Under the pieces are notes generated by a model that did no database searches, was not told the DNA's origin, and saw only the letters and a program-made list of their open reading frames with translations. A stretch of DNA of 64,000 nt, from assembly GCF_000372865.1 (NCBI RefSeq), contig NZ_KB889965.1:2959450-3023449 (forward strand). Direction: 5' to 3'. Shown one piece after another: positions 1 to 10,300 of the stretch; within the stretch, counting starts at the first letter, position 1, and every line of letters begins with the position of its first letter. The stretch is from Methylosarcina fibrata AML-C10. Lineage in GTDB: Bacteria > Pseudomonadota > Gammaproteobacteria > Methylococcales > Methylomonadaceae. A program made the position numbers and the translations under genes.

Positions 1-52
1 CGGGCCGGCTTTGTCTCAGTCGGGTTTCCCCTACGTCTTCGGAGAGAGGCTC

Positions 53-565
53 ATGCCCGGATCAACTTTCAGATCCCTGCTTCTGCTTGCTCTCCTGAAC
101 GGCGCGCCGGCCTTCGCCGAAGTCACGATCCGCTTCGAACCCGTGGAACGCTACACCGATCTGGGTCTCAGCGGCGCCGCCACGCCGGCCGTTCAGGAGA
201 GTCTTTTGAAACAGCTTGAAAAACACCTCAGACAGCTCGGCGAACAGTATCTGCCGAAAAGCGATACGCTGGTGATTGCAATCCAGGACGTCGACATGGC
301 CGGCGCGATGGAGCCCTGGCGCTCGCCCAACTTGATCAATACCCGCATCATCCGCGACATCTACCCGCCGCGATTCACTTTGCATTACCTCTGGCGCGAC
401 CAAGCCGGCCGGTCCAAAGCCGACCGCGAGGAAACGCTGACCGACCTGAATTATCTGATGCGGCTGGATGCCGCCCGCTACCTGAACAACGACCCTTTGC
501 GCTACGAAAAAGCGCTGTTGGATCGCTGGTTCCGGGAGACGTTTGCGGCAAAGCCCAAGCAGTGA
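53..565 (+). CDS. DUF3016 family periplasmic protein
   Basis: The 170-residue product begins with a typical Sec signal peptide (basic MPGSTFR, hydrophobic SLLLLALLNG, then an APAFAE cleavage site). The mature part resembles DUF3016 proteins, which have no established function. It has the family-like features of an early FEPVERYTDL segment, a central RIIRDIYPPRFTL stretch and a C-terminal LLDRWFRETF. An in-frame TTG at position 11 would extend it, but the ATG at 53 places the signal peptide at the N terminus and is preferred. The gene ends about 195 bp before the sigma-factor gene, and no functional link to it is evident. Confidence 0.75.
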   Translation: MPGSTFRSLLLLALLNGAPAFAEVTIRFEPVERYTDLGLSGAATPAVQESLLKQLEKHLRQLGEQYLPKSDTLVIAIQDVDMAGAMEPWRSPNLINTRIIRDIYPPRFTLHYLWRDQAGRSKADREETLTDLNYLMRLDAARYLNNDPLRYEKALLDRWFRETFAAKPKQ

Positions 566-601
566 ATCCGCGTGCGTCCCCTGTCTTGTCGTTGAGGTAG
601 G

Positions 602-641
602 CGATATGCCGCAGTGGCGGGTTTCGTTTTATGGCATATCA
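602..641. repeat. Inverted repeat between DUF3016 gene and fecI-like gene
   Basis: GATATGCC at 602-609 and GGCATATC at 634-641 form an 8-bp perfect inverted repeat with a 24-nt loop. There is no strong T-run, so it is either a weak transcription stop or an operator. Nothing else was recognised in the 566-760 gap, and no convincing Fur box was seen. Confidence 0.35.
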
Positions 642-760
642 CACAGTCTGTTCGCAGCGCCCGGCCTCTCCCATGGACATACCCTTGATTTGAAAGACGA
701 TTCCCGGCATGGCGCGATCCTTGCTGAAAATCCTGTCTGTCGCTGTCTACAGGATATCCC

Positions 761-1354
761 ATGTCTCACACTCTGCTGTTTACGGCTTTTCAGGAGTCGA
801 GCCTCGGCTACGAGGAAAACGGCGCGCGCCATCCCGACAAAGAAGCCGTGCAGGTCGAGCAACTGTACATGACGCACCATGCCTCCCTGAAAAAATTCGT
901 GCTGAGCCGCACCCGTTCCCGGGAGCAGACCGAAGTCATTCTGCAGGAGGTGTATTTGCGCCTGATGGAGATCAGCGACCTGTCGGCAATCGTCAACCCC
1001 GGCGCCTACCTGAAAAGGATGGCGAATAATCTGTGGATAGACCTGCAACGCCGGCAACAACTCAGGCAAAAGCACATGACCGACGAGCCGATGGAAGACG
1101 TCGCCCTGGAAGTGGCCGAAACCCAGGCCGCCGTTTTCGAGCAGGTCCATCACGCTCAATTGCTGGCAGCTTATCAACAATTGCTGCGGGAATTACCGCC
1201 GCCGGCCGGCGAGGTATTGCTGCTTTATCAACTGGAAGGATTGAGCCATCGGGAAATTGCTCAAAAATTCGGCAAATCGAAAAGCTGGGTCGAAAAAACC
1301 ATCGCCCAAGCTTTGCTGTACTGCCGGGAAACATTGCAGGGGCTGGACAACTGA
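761..1354 (+). CDS. FecI-like ECF RNA polymerase sigma factor
   Basis: This 197-residue protein has the two-domain ECF sigma layout. Region 2 lies around residues 30-95 (LYMTHHASLKKFVLSRTRS, then VILQEVYLRLMEI, then NPGAYLKRMANNLWIDLQRR). Region 4 lies around 130-190, with LPPPAGEVLLLYQLEGLSH and a helix-turn-helix HREIAQKFGKSKSWVEKTI. FecI-type sigmas direct transcription of a TonB receptor gene when a ferric siderophore is sensed. The adjacent fecR-like gene and the STN-domain receptor downstream support that role. The ATG at 761 follows an AGGATATCCC stretch that may act as a ribosome site. Confidence 0.9.
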   Translation: MSHTLLFTAFQESSLGYEENGARHPDKEAVQVEQLYMTHHASLKKFVLSRTRSREQTEVILQEVYLRLMEISDLSAIVNPGAYLKRMANNLWIDLQRRQQLRQKHMTDEPMEDVALEVAETQAAVFEQVHHAQLLAAYQQLLRELPPPAGEVLLLYQLEGLSHREIAQKFGKSKSWVEKTIAQALLYCRETLQGLDN

Positions 1355-1526
1355 GCCTGCCGCACAGCATCCGCCCGGCATGGGATGTTCCTCGCCTTTT
1401 CGCGGGACAATCGCATTCGGTTCGAGTAAACTTCAGCCATTCCCAAAAACCATCCGAAGCCCTTCCTCGGGCGGACGGCAATATTCTTTCACATTGGTTC
1501 TGCGGACGAACAATGACTCTTGCTTG

Positions 1527-2459
1527 ATGAATACCGACCCTCCCCACGATAACCGCATTCAGGCCACGGCGGCCGCCTGGGTGGCCAGGCTGGCTTCACG
1601 CGAAGTCAGCGCCGGGGAGCGCGAGCAGTTCAACCGGTGGATCGCGGCATCGCCCGCTCACCGCGCCGCGTTTTTCGCCCTGCGCGCGCACTGGCAGGGG
1701 CTCAACGAAGCGGTTCGACTGGGGGCGGCGCCGAAGCGGCAACGCTCATGCCATCGCGGCCTGGCGGTGGCAGCGAGCCTCGTGCTGGCTGTGCTGCTGT
1801 ATGCGCTGCATCCTGCGCTCGAGGATTACTGGCTGGCCGATCACGTCACGGCGGCCGGCGAACAAAAAAACCTGATTCTGGCCGACGGCAGCACCGTCGT
1901 CATGAACACCGGCACCGCGCTGGCGGTCGAGTTCGATGCCGGGACGCGGCGCATCCGTCTGCTGCACGGCGAGGCGGAGTTCATCGTCGCCCACGACCCG
2001 GCCCGGCCTTTCGTCGTCGTTTCCGAAAACCGCGCGGTGACGGCGTTGGGCACCGAGTTCAGCGTCTCCCGCTGGGCCGACGAATTCGCCGTCACCGTGT
2101 TTGCCAGCGCCGTGCGCGTGACCCGGAACGGCCGGATCGTCGACGAACTCAAGCGCGGCCATCGGCTGCTCCTCAAGGGAAACGATCCTCCGCAAACCGA
2201 CCGCCATGCCGATCTTGACAGCGCCCTGGCCTGGCGCCGGGGCAGGCTGATCTTTACCGCCAAACCGCTCGGCGAGGTGGTGGCGGAAATCAACCGCTAC
2301 CGGCGCGGACGGTTGTTTCTGTTGGCGCCGGCCGCAAGCCGACGTCCGGTCAGCGGCGTGTTCGACGTCGACCAATTGGACTCGCTGCTGCCGGTGATGG
2401 CCGACTCGCTCGACCTCAAGCTGGCCAATCCCGGCGGGTACTGGTCGGCGCTGTATTGA
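1527..2459 (+). CDS. FecR-like transmembrane sigma-factor regulator
   Basis: The 310-residue product has the FecR architecture: a cytoplasmic DUF4880-type domain (about residues 12-55, with AGEREQFNRWIAASPAHRAAF), one transmembrane helix near residues 78-94 (LAVAASLVLAVLLYALH), and a periplasmic FecR domain that includes LADGSTVVMNTGTALAV. A DUF4974-like C terminus (FTAKPLGEVVAEINRY) follows. Such proteins relay the state of the TonB receptor to the cognate ECF sigma factor. The reading frame is open back to 1257, inside the sigma gene, but the ATG at 1527 starts the recognisable domain and gives the expected family length. The gap to the sigma gene is about 170 bp. Confidence 0.88.
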   Translation: MNTDPPHDNRIQATAAAWVARLASREVSAGEREQFNRWIAASPAHRAAFFALRAHWQGLNEAVRLGAAPKRQRSCHRGLAVAASLVLAVLLYALHPALEDYWLADHVTAAGEQKNLILADGSTVVMNTGTALAVEFDAGTRRIRLLHGEAEFIVAHDPARPFVVVSENRAVTALGTEFSVSRWADEFAVTVFASAVRVTRNGRIVDELKRGHRLLLKGNDPPQTDRHADLDSALAWRRGRLIFTAKPLGEVVAEINRYRRGRLFLLAPAASRRPVSGVFDVDQLDSLLPVMADSLDLKLANPGGYWSALY

Positions 2460-2471
2460 CGCGCCGACCGC

Positions 2472-3119
2472 TCACCATACCTTGGGCCGAAACACCGCAT
2501 CGTTGCGCACCGTCAAATGGTCACCGGTCTGCACGATCACGAACAATCCCTGTCGGTAAGCATAGCGCGCCACGTCGTCCGGCAATACCATCGCCGCGAC
2601 CGCACCCATGATCCGCTTGTCGGCATACGCGGGCAACAGGCGCTTGGCCTTTGCCAGACGCGCGAGGTGCTCGTTCACGTCGTCGACGCTCAACGTGCTT
2701 TTGCATTCGACCGCAACCACGTCGGCATCGTTGACTACCAGCAAATCGATTTCGACCAATTCCTCGCCGCGTTGCGAATTGACGTTTTGATGCACTTCGT
2801 GCACGTCGATGCCGCGCTCCCGAAACAAACGCACCGCGGCAGGGCGCACCATCCCTTCGACGAAATCGCCGAGCTTGTTGCCCAAGCGGCCGATGCTTTC
2901 GCTGACCTCCCGGATCTTGCGGTCGGTCTCGCGAGAGATTTCCCGAAGTTTGCGGTCGGTTTCGAGGGATTCCTGCTTCCTTTCCTCGACCATTTCCCGA
3001 AACTTCCGGTCGGTTTCGCGGAACTGCTGCTTCGTTTCCTCGGCCATTTCCCGAAACTTCCGGTCGGATTCTTTAAACAACTGCCAAATATCGTCCAGCG
3101 TCGGTTGTGAAGTACTCAT
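2472..3119 (-). CDS. Coiled-coil PD-(D/E)XK nuclease-superfamily protein
   Basis: The 215-residue product has two parts. Residues 15-75 are a charged heptad-like coiled coil built from imperfect copies of ETDRKFREM. The C-terminal half carries a PD-(D/E)XK-like core with RGEELVEIDLLVVN followed by VVAVECKSTLSVDD, where the E, D and ECK residues fit the nuclease signature. Similar proteins are annotated as DUF3782-type; their biological role is not established. The ATG at 3119 is preferred, because the frame extends further upstream with no recognisable content. The gene lies on the opposite strand between the fecR-like gene and its presumed receptor, so it looks inserted into the locus. Confidence 0.65.
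   Translation of the reverse strand: MSTSQPTLDDIWQLFKESDRKFREMAEETKQQFRETDRKFREMVEERKQESLETDRKLREISRETDRKIREVSESIGRLGNKLGDFVEGMVRPAAVRLFRERGIDVHEVHQNVNSQRGEELVEIDLLVVNDADVVAVECKSTLSVDDVNEHLARLAKAKRLLPAYADKRIMGAVAAMVLPDDVARYAYRQGLFVIVQTGDHLTVRNDAVFRPKVW
2905..3075 (-). repeat. Intragenic repeats coding the ETDRKFRE coiled coil
   Basis: Imperfect copies of TTCCCGAAACTTCCGGTCGG and close variants recur through this stretch, each coding a DRKxRE unit on the minus strand. Length change by whole heptads would keep the frame open. Confidence 0.6.
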
Positions 3120-3357
3120 GGCGTTCAATCTCGTGTCGTCGTTTACGGGACGATTATAGCAAATCGAAAGGCGCCTCTCTTCGTTTCCGCGCCGTGCATT
3201 GCCCAAACTCCATAGACCGCGAAAAACGCCTGCCATTCCCGGCAACGGCTGCACGCGCGTTTTCGACCGGACGTCACTATTTTTACGACTTCTTCATCGC
3301 TGTTTCGTCATGGGAGACATGAGGCACAAACCGTTCACCGATGAGGAAACCCGACCC

Positions 3358-5784
3358 ATGCAAAAACACCATCGATGCCTGAAAAGCACCCTGCTCGCCC
3401 TGCACATCGTCCTGTACTGTTCGACCGGGCTGGCGGCGAAAGAGCCGGACGCGAATACCCGCCGGCATTTTCAAATCGCGCCGCAGACTCTGGATTCAGC
3501 GCTCAAGGCGTTCAGCGCACAAAGCGGCCTGCAATTGTTTTATCCTGCCGAACTGGTCGCCGGAAAAAACAGCCCGGGACTGAGCGGACAATTCGCGCCG
3601 GCACAGGCCTTGCAACAGTTGCTCAAGGCCTCGGGATTGCAATACCGGATCAGCAACGCCAATACGGTGACGCTGGAAAAATCGGCGGATCCCGCCAAGG
3701 AACCTTTCGAGCCGCAATCGGCGACGCTGCCGGCGATGACGGTGAAGGGCGTGGCGGAGTATGATTCGACCGATCCTTATAACCCGGACTACAACCGGCC
3801 CAACGCCACGACCGCGACGAAGACCGATACGCCGATCATGGAAACGCCGTTCTCCATTCAGGTCGTGCCGAGGGCTGTGATCAACGACCAGCAAGCAATC
3901 AAGGTGGAAGACGTCGCCAAGAACGTCAGCGGCGTGCAGCCTGGAAACAGTGACGGCAACTATTACGACGGCTTTATCGTACGTGGTTTCGACATCGGCA
4001 ACAGCACTTACCGGAACGGTTTCAGGATTCAAAATACCCAGAGCGAAACGGTGAATCTGGAGCGTCTCGAAGTTCTGAAAGGCGCCGCGGCGATGCTATA
4101 TGGACGAATTCAACCCGGCGGGATGCTCAATCTGGTGACTAAAAAACCGCTGGACACGCCGTATTATTCCTTACAACAACAGATCGGCTCCTACGATCTG
4201 TACCGCACTACGCTCGATGCGACGGGGCCGGTGCCGGGCACCGACTCCTTACTGTACCGTTTCAATCTGGCTTATCAGAATAACGAATCTTTTCGCGATT
4301 TCATCAATACCGAGCGCATTTTCGTTGCCCCCAGCTTGACCTGGAAGGCTTCTCCGAGCACCCAGTTCAACGTCAATATGGAATATCGGCATGAAAACTC
4401 TGCGAGCGACTATGGTCTTCCGGCGGTCGGGAATCGGCCGGCACCGATTCCGATCAGCCGAAATTTGGGTGAACCGGGAGCCAATCAAAGGGACGACGCA
4501 TGGTTGGTCGAATTTACCGGATCGCACAAATTCAATGACGACTGGATGCTCAAAGGCGGAGTGAATGCCAACTCGACCGAATACCTTTGGCAAGACGTAT
4601 CCAATCGCATCGGCAGGCTGCTGCCGGATGCACAGGGCAATCCCGAACGCATCCTCGAAAGAGGCGTCTGGTTCGGCCCCAGCAATCGCTATTCTCAAGG
4701 GATCTATGTGGATTTGACCGGTCATTTCGATACTTGGGGCGCGAAACACAATGTCCTGTTCGGCGGCGATTATTATAACTTCGAGCAAGACGTCTCGGTA
4801 TTCACCAATAACTACGCTCCGGTAGGCTGCCCGATCAATATTTATGCGCCGACTTATGGTTGCGTGGACTTCGCTAAATTCAGGAATGCGGCGCCGGATT
4901 CCAATACTCGTAATGAAGAGCAATGGGGAGGAGTTTATTTTCAGGATCAAATCACTCTGTGGGAGAAACTGCATATTCTAGGCGGCGGCCGTTACGATTG
5001 GGCAACGGTTCAATCGGGTTTTTCAGCCACGTCGCTCAATGACATCGGCCCGCTGAATACGATTCACAACGGACGCTTCAACCCGCGCGTGGGCGTGACT
5101 TATCAACCTTGGCAGTGGTTGTCGGTCTACGGTAACTATACGGAGTCTCTAGGCTCTTCCAATGGAACTTCGAATACTGGACAAGCGTTTGCACCGCAAA
5201 CCGCCGCGCAATACGAAGGCGGCATCAAGCTGGCCTGGCAAGCCTTGACCGCCAATCTCGCGTTTTATCATTTGACCAAAGACAATATCCTGGGTGCCGA
5301 TCCGAATACCGGTCTCAGCGTGCCGCTGGGCAAAGCGCGCAGTCAAGGCATCGAGGTCGACGTCTCCGGCAAGGTCACCGACCAATTGAATCTGATTGCG
5401 ACTTATGCGTTTACCGATGCCCGTCTGCTCAATAGCAACAGCGAAGGCCCGGCCGGCAGCCGCGTGCCGAACGTACCCGAGCACCAGGCCAGTTTTTGGG
5501 CGAAGTACAACGTGACGCCGCAATTCAGCCTCGGCAGCGGCGCGTACGTGGTTGGGCAAAGGCAAGGCGATCCGGCCGAATCGTTTCAATTGCCCGGTTA
5601 CGTCCGTTGGGATGCGATGGCTGCGTATAAGTGGCAAATCGGCAAAAGCCGTCTGACCGCGCAGGTCAACGTCAACAATATCCTGGACAAGGAATATTAC
5701 AAATCCGGACAAACCTGGACACGGCTCCGAATCCCGGCTGGCGAGCCTTTGAGCGTGTTGGGTTCGTTGCGCCTGGAGTTCTGA
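3358..5784 (+). CDS. TonB-dependent siderophore receptor with STN signalling domain
   Basis: The 808-residue outer-membrane receptor starts with a signal peptide (MQKHHRCLKSTLLALHIVLY, cleaved after GLAA). A secretin/TonB short N-terminal domain follows at about residues 32-105 (FQIAPQTLDSALKAFSAQSG); this domain contacts FecR-type regulators. A possible TonB box is in PAMTVKG. The plug covers roughly 150-270 (IQVVPRAVINDQQAIKVEDVAKN) and the beta barrel continues to the terminal LRLEF with a final Phe. The ATG at 3358 is chosen over in-frame ATGs at 3310 and 3319 because GAGGAA lies just upstream and it places the signal peptide first. The ligand cannot be told from sequence. Confidence 0.93.
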   Translation: MQKHHRCLKSTLLALHIVLYCSTGLAAKEPDANTRRHFQIAPQTLDSALKAFSAQSGLQLFYPAELVAGKNSPGLSGQFAPAQALQQLLKASGLQYRISNANTVTLEKSADPAKEPFEPQSATLPAMTVKGVAEYDSTDPYNPDYNRPNATTATKTDTPIMETPFSIQVVPRAVINDQQAIKVEDVAKNVSGVQPGNSDGNYYDGFIVRGFDIGNSTYRNGFRIQNTQSETVNLERLEVLKGAAAMLYGRIQPGGMLNLVTKKPLDTPYYSLQQQIGSYDLYRTTLDATGPVPGTDSLLYRFNLAYQNNESFRDFINTERIFVAPSLTWKASPSTQFNVNMEYRHENSASDYGLPAVGNRPAPIPISRNLGEPGANQRDDAWLVEFTGSHKFNDDWMLKGGVNANSTEYLWQDVSNRIGRLLPDAQGNPERILERGVWFGPSNRYSQGIYVDLTGHFDTWGAKHNVLFGGDYYNFEQDVSVFTNNYAPVGCPINIYAPTYGCVDFAKFRNAAPDSNTRNEEQWGGVYFQDQITLWEKLHILGGGRYDWATVQSGFSATSLNDIGPLNTIHNGRFNPRVGVTYQPWQWLSVYGNYTESLGSSNGTSNTGQAFAPQTAAQYEGGIKLAWQALTANLAFYHLTKDNILGADPNTGLSVPLGKARSQGIEVDVSGKVTDQLNLIATYAFTDARLLNSNSEGPAGSRVPNVPEHQASFWAKYNVTPQFSLGSGAYVVGQRQGDPAESFQLPGYVRWDAMAAYKWQIGKSRLTAQVNVNNILDKEYYKSGQTWTRLRIPAGEPLSVLGSLRLEF

Positions 5785-5890
5785 TTATTATTGTAATATC
5801 CGGCTGTCTGTCGTTTGGGGCATCGCCATGTCGATGCTATGGACTTCTCGCCTCTGCATGGAAAAAAGAAGATTGGCCGCGCGTAGCCGC

Positions 5891-5996
5891 GTAGGCCGGG
5901 GGAGCGCGCGAACCCCAACATCATCGGCCTCCCGGGTATTCAAAGACGCGCGTGGAGGCAACGGCTGTCGTGTTGGGGTTCCTGTCGTCCACCTAC
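5891..5996. repeat. Inverted pair of GTAG-headed palindromic (REP-like) elements
   Basis: GTAGGCCGGGGGAGCG at 5891 continues to AACCCCAACA (ending 5920), and TGTTGGGGTT at 5971 runs to ACCTAC at 5996 in opposite orientation. Internal arms (GCCTCC/GGAGGC and GGGGAGCG/CGCTCCCC) allow a nested hairpin. The downstream AATTTTTTAT could let it end fecA-side transcription. It fills most of the 5785-6051 gap. Confidence 0.6.
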
Positions 5997-6051
5997 GCTC
6001 CCCGAATTTTTTATATGTCCCAAAACCGGATGCGCCATTGGTTTTTGGGTT

Positions 6052-6318
6052 TTACTTCCGGACCAGATAACCGATGATGCCGCCGGTGGCGGCGGAGAGA
6101 ACCGACATGGCCCATTTTTTCTCTTCGGCGCCGGCAGTAGCGGAAATCACCGTGGAATAACACAAATACGCAATCAGGACGACGAACCCCAAGGCGGCAA
6201 CAAACAGTGCGACTTCTTTGAACAACCGCACATTGCGCTCGGCATCGGTTTCTTCCCGGTCAATCGATACGGTAAAAGTATGATTGGGCGGCGGCCTGTT
6301 GAGATCTATACGGCTCAT
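6052..6318 (-). CDS. Small two-helix membrane protein, unknown function
   Basis: This 88-residue product is not recognised. A polar N terminus (about residues 1-33) precedes a hydrophobic helix, VALFVAALGFVVLIAYLCYS. A second, weaker hydrophobic and glycine-rich segment, VLSAATGGIIGYLVRK, ends the protein. Its start codon overlaps the stop codon of the ribbon-helix-helix gene by ATGA, so the two are almost certainly cotranscribed and translationally coupled. A toxin-antitoxin-like relation is possible but rests only on gene order. Confidence 0.6.
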   Translation of the reverse strand: MSRIDLNRPPPNHTFTVSIDREETDAERNVRLFKEVALFVAALGFVVLIAYLCYSTVISATAGAEEKKWAMSVLSAATGGIIGYLVRK

Positions 6319-6524
6319 AAGCCGATAATTTCGGTTTCCAACTTTTGGGTTTCCGGCTCCACCAGACCGATTTTCAAGCCGCGCCGCTTGCCTTCTCTCG
6401 CTGCCAGGTACAGGGTAATGGCTTTGCGTAAAATTTCGCTTTTATTGGTTTCGCTTTCCTGAGCGGCTTGGTCCAGCTCGCGATTGAGATCGTCGGACAA
6501 TACGACGTTAAAACGGACAGACAT
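6315..6524 (-). CDS. CopG-type ribbon-helix-helix DNA-binding protein
   Basis: The 69-residue protein begins MSVRFNVVLSDDLNRELDQA and continues ETNKSEILRKAITLYLAA, which is the beta strand-helix-helix pattern of CopG/MetJ-type regulators. Such proteins dimerise and bind palindromic operators, often autoregulating small operons. The ATG at 6524 has a strong ribosome site (GGAGGA six bases upstream); an upstream in-frame start at 6566 is not supported. It is first in a two-gene unit with the membrane protein. Confidence 0.75.
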   Translation of the reverse strand: MSVRFNVVLSDDLNRELDQAAQESETNKSEILRKAITLYLAAREGKRRGLKIGLVEPETQKLETEIIGL

Positions 6525-7362
6525 AAAAATTCCTCCAGAGTAACATGATGCGTCATTTATACACATTTTTCACACATATGCAAGCCCGGCAAATTGAACC
6601 GCGGCTTCGACTCCGGTATTCGAATACCCCAGCGCCTGAAACGTCGGGCAAAACACGATCGGTTCCTCTGAAAAGCCGCTGAGCCATAATCCGCGTCTCG
6701 CCCGTTTCTGGCAGCAACGAATACGGCAAATGCCATGAAACAGATGCGTCATTTGACCCGAAACCGGTCGATCGATTGCAGACGTACTCACGCTTTTCCC
6801 GGGCTTCATCGGGACAAACAGATAAGTGAAGCAATTAACCTGCCAATATCGGCGGCTTATTGTCGCGCGTCAATTCGCCGCATTTTCCCGTAAAATAAAA
6901 TTCGTTAGACTTGTTTCCACTCCAGGGTCATTGTACCGGCACTTGCCGGGGGTTGTTCGGGAAGCTGCCGTCCTGGCGGAAATTACCGGGAGGCGGCGGA
7001 AGTTAAAGCCTTTTCGAACCGCCGTCCAACCGGCGTGGGTCTAACGTCTCCGCCCGGACGACAGGAAAACGCTCTCGAACGGCGCGTCCGACCGGTGCTG
7101 GCCGCAGGTTACTACGGCAGGAATTTGCGCGGCATGGCCCGATGACCCTGGATTCCATCTTGTTGTACACCCTGAGCTGTTTTTTCGCGAGTTACTTCCT
7201 TCCACGACCTTCGCGGGTAATTTCCATTGCCCGCATTTTTTTAAACATCCATGAATCGCAGTTCACCGGCAAAAAAAATCAACAAAGTGTTATCCGTCCT
7301 GGACATTCTAAAAAACGGCAGCCCACGAAGCAGGATGTGGCTGAACCAAAACTTGGCATGCT
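6525..7362. other. Long stretch without a recognisable gene
   Basis: About 840 bp between the ribbon-helix-helix gene and the res gene. Only short open frames occur. One minus-strand frame around 6570-6690 codes a protein-like stretch (PTFQALGYSNTGVEAAVQFA) that could be a remnant, but no family was recognised. GATGCGTCATTT occurs twice (near 6545 and 6742). No convincing RNA gene was seen. Confidence 0.4.
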
Positions 7363-10300
7363 TTAATCATCAGGAACGATATTTTTCATCAGGATTTCCA
7401 CATAGGCCGGCGTATCCATAAACAACACGTGCCGATCTTCCCAATGCTGACGGTCGTATCCCATGGCTTCGACCAACTGATAACGGGTCGGAGTGACGAT
7501 AAAACTCTCCAGCCGAACATCTTTATCAGACAGACGTTGCTCGATTTCCTTGATGACTTTATGGAAACGCACCTTGTCGTGCTCCGGCCCTTCATGGGTA
7601 ATGCCATGCGGTTCGATAAAGGCGACGACCTGTCGTTTGCCGGTAACCGACCACAAGATAAAATCGGGATAAAAATTGCCCGCCTCGAAAAAACCTATGC
7701 CGCTGCCGCGCGATTTATTGCGCAACAGAAAAATGGATGTTTTGTTTTCGAGCAGCTTGGGTTCATGGGCTTCCAGCCAACCCATCAAATCCACGACGAA
7801 ATTCTTCTCGCTGTCGTTGAGCGAAACCTGGGCAATCGAAATCAGACAGTCTTTCTCTGCATACAACAATGGTTGATAGAGATGATTATCCAAAATGCAG
7901 GCTTGCAATTTCTTAGCTGGAATTAGTCGACTACCTTTCCTTGCATTAATTTCTTCTTCAATTTCGGACTTCAATTTTTCGATGTCGGCAATTAAATCCG
8001 CTTCGCTGGCATCGACCGTCAGATGGTAGGATTCATTATCTTTTGGTAAATTGTCATCGTTTTTTTCCAACTCCCGAACTTCAAACCGGGGTCGAATAAA
8101 CGCGTCCACGGAATGCAAGTAATACCGTTTGCAGTATTTTTTCAGCAACTCCAGGGCCATTTGATTCCAGACGCGCACGTTGGCGTAGTGATTCATCGCC
8201 ATCAGGTTTTTCGGCACGTAAAGCACGTACCAGTCATGACGTTTCAACAGGCTGTGGATGGCTTGCGGCACAATGATCAGGCTGTACAGATTTTCCCTGG
8301 CCTTGTACTGTTCCAAATCGAAATAAAGCTTGTTGATGTCCAGAAAGGCGATGTGCTCATCGCTGAAGGCCGCTTCATTCGCATTGGCGGCAGCGGCGCC
8401 CGATTTTACCCCTTGCGCGACGATTGCCTGAATCTTGGGATACCAGTCCACTTCGATGCGGTTTTTGCGCATCGCCTCCGGAACCCCGCCGAGTAAGGGC
8501 ATCGCTCTGTCGCGGGAAAAACTGTATTCGCGGCCGTCGCTTTTTTTCAGCTTGGGCCGGATCACTTTCAGCTTGTGGCCAAAATCGTAAGTGACGTTCA
8601 TCGGAATCTGGAACACTTCCTTGCGGTCGTTGGCCGGGAGACCTTCTTCTTCCAAAAAGCCGCGGAATTTCTCCATAAAATCGGCCTGCACCCCGAACAC
8701 GTTCAAGGTTTCCAGGTAATGAACGTATTCCGGTTGTTTGAGCGGAGTCGCCGCCCGCGAACGTTTCAACGACCACTCGTAGCCTTTCAAACGCACGCCC
8801 CGGCCAAAAAGCTGAATGATTTGCGAACCCTCGCTGCGGCCGACGCGCATCAAACCCAAGGTCGAAACCCGCCAGCAATCCCAGCCCTCCACAAACTTTT
8901 TCGCTCCGATCAGCAGATTGATCGGCGAGGACGATTCCTTGATGCCGGCGAATTGCGCGGCTACAAAATCGCTGTCGTCCACTACGATTTGCGGGCAAGT
9001 TTCTTGTATGTGCTTCGCCAGCCCCAAAGCATCGCCGACATTAATCAAGCCGAAATGGTTGTCCCCATGACCGGCTTTCAAAACCAACTCGCCGCTATCC
9101 CCTTTCAAACGCAGAACGTGCAATTGACCGCCGGCGCGGTTGTTGAACAACGTGCCGAGGATGTCGGCGTGCATCTCGGCAGCCTTCTCGCCTTTTTGTA
9201 GTTGCTTGCGCAGAAACAAAAATGCGCCATGGAAAATATCGTGGCCGTTCCTATCGACCAAGCCGGTCGCGGTGCCGTTGTCGTGCAACAAGGTTTCGAT
9301 CGATTTGACGGCTTGCTGTGGCTCGGACAGAAATCGGTTGATGAAACGCAACACCTGCACGATATCGGAGGCGGTGTCGTCAACGACCGTCTCGCCTTTT
9401 TTATTCCTTTCGGTGGCTTTGGCAACGCTCGAACCGACAAACACCCAGAGCGGCTTCTCGACGTTATAAGCCGCATATTGAAGCCTGCGTTCGCGGTACA
9501 AGCGCAACTGCTGGTAAAAACTCAGCAAACAGGCCGACAGGTATAAAAACTCGTGATCGGTTTGCGTTTTGGGAATGTTGAAGATGCGATAGTCCTTGCC
9601 GTAACCGTCTTCATAAAAATAACGGTAGGAATAATCGAACAATACCGCTTTGGCGTAACTTTCTTCGATTTTGGCGTTGCCGGAGGCTTTGACCGCCTCT
9701 TTGAACGTCGCCGAATATTCGAACGCAAAGCCTTTTTCTACCAGCCGTTCGCGCTGCTTCATCCAGCCTTCCTCTTCCGCCTTGCCCATGCCGCGATGGC
9801 CTTCGTCCACTAAGATCAGGTTCTGATCGCCGAGGTTGCGGGTAGCGATGGTATTCGGGCCGTCCTTGTCGCCCAGCTTGGTGATCTCGATAAAGTCTAT
9901 ACGGCTCAAATGGCCGTAACCACTGGCGAAAAGATTGGCGGTACTGCCGATGTCATTGTTGTCCAGCACCAACCTCGATACTTCGATGCCGCTCTGTTTC
10001 AACTCTTGTTCGTGCTGGCTGCTCAAGCCTTCGTTCGGCGTGATCAACAAAGTGCGCGTCACGGCGTCGTGCTTACCGGCTTCCTTGGCGTAATGGGCAA
10101 ACTGGCGATAGTTGATGTGCATCAGCAGGGTCTTGCCGGAACCGGTCGCATTTTGCAGGCACAGTTTATTCAATTCGTCTGCACTGTATTCGCTGATGCC
10201 GGTGCTGTACTGCTTGGCGTGCCAATGGTCATTAAAGCGCCGCACGTAATCGTTCAATTGCGCCAAGAGTTTATCCCGGTCGGCAAGGTAATGGTGCAGA

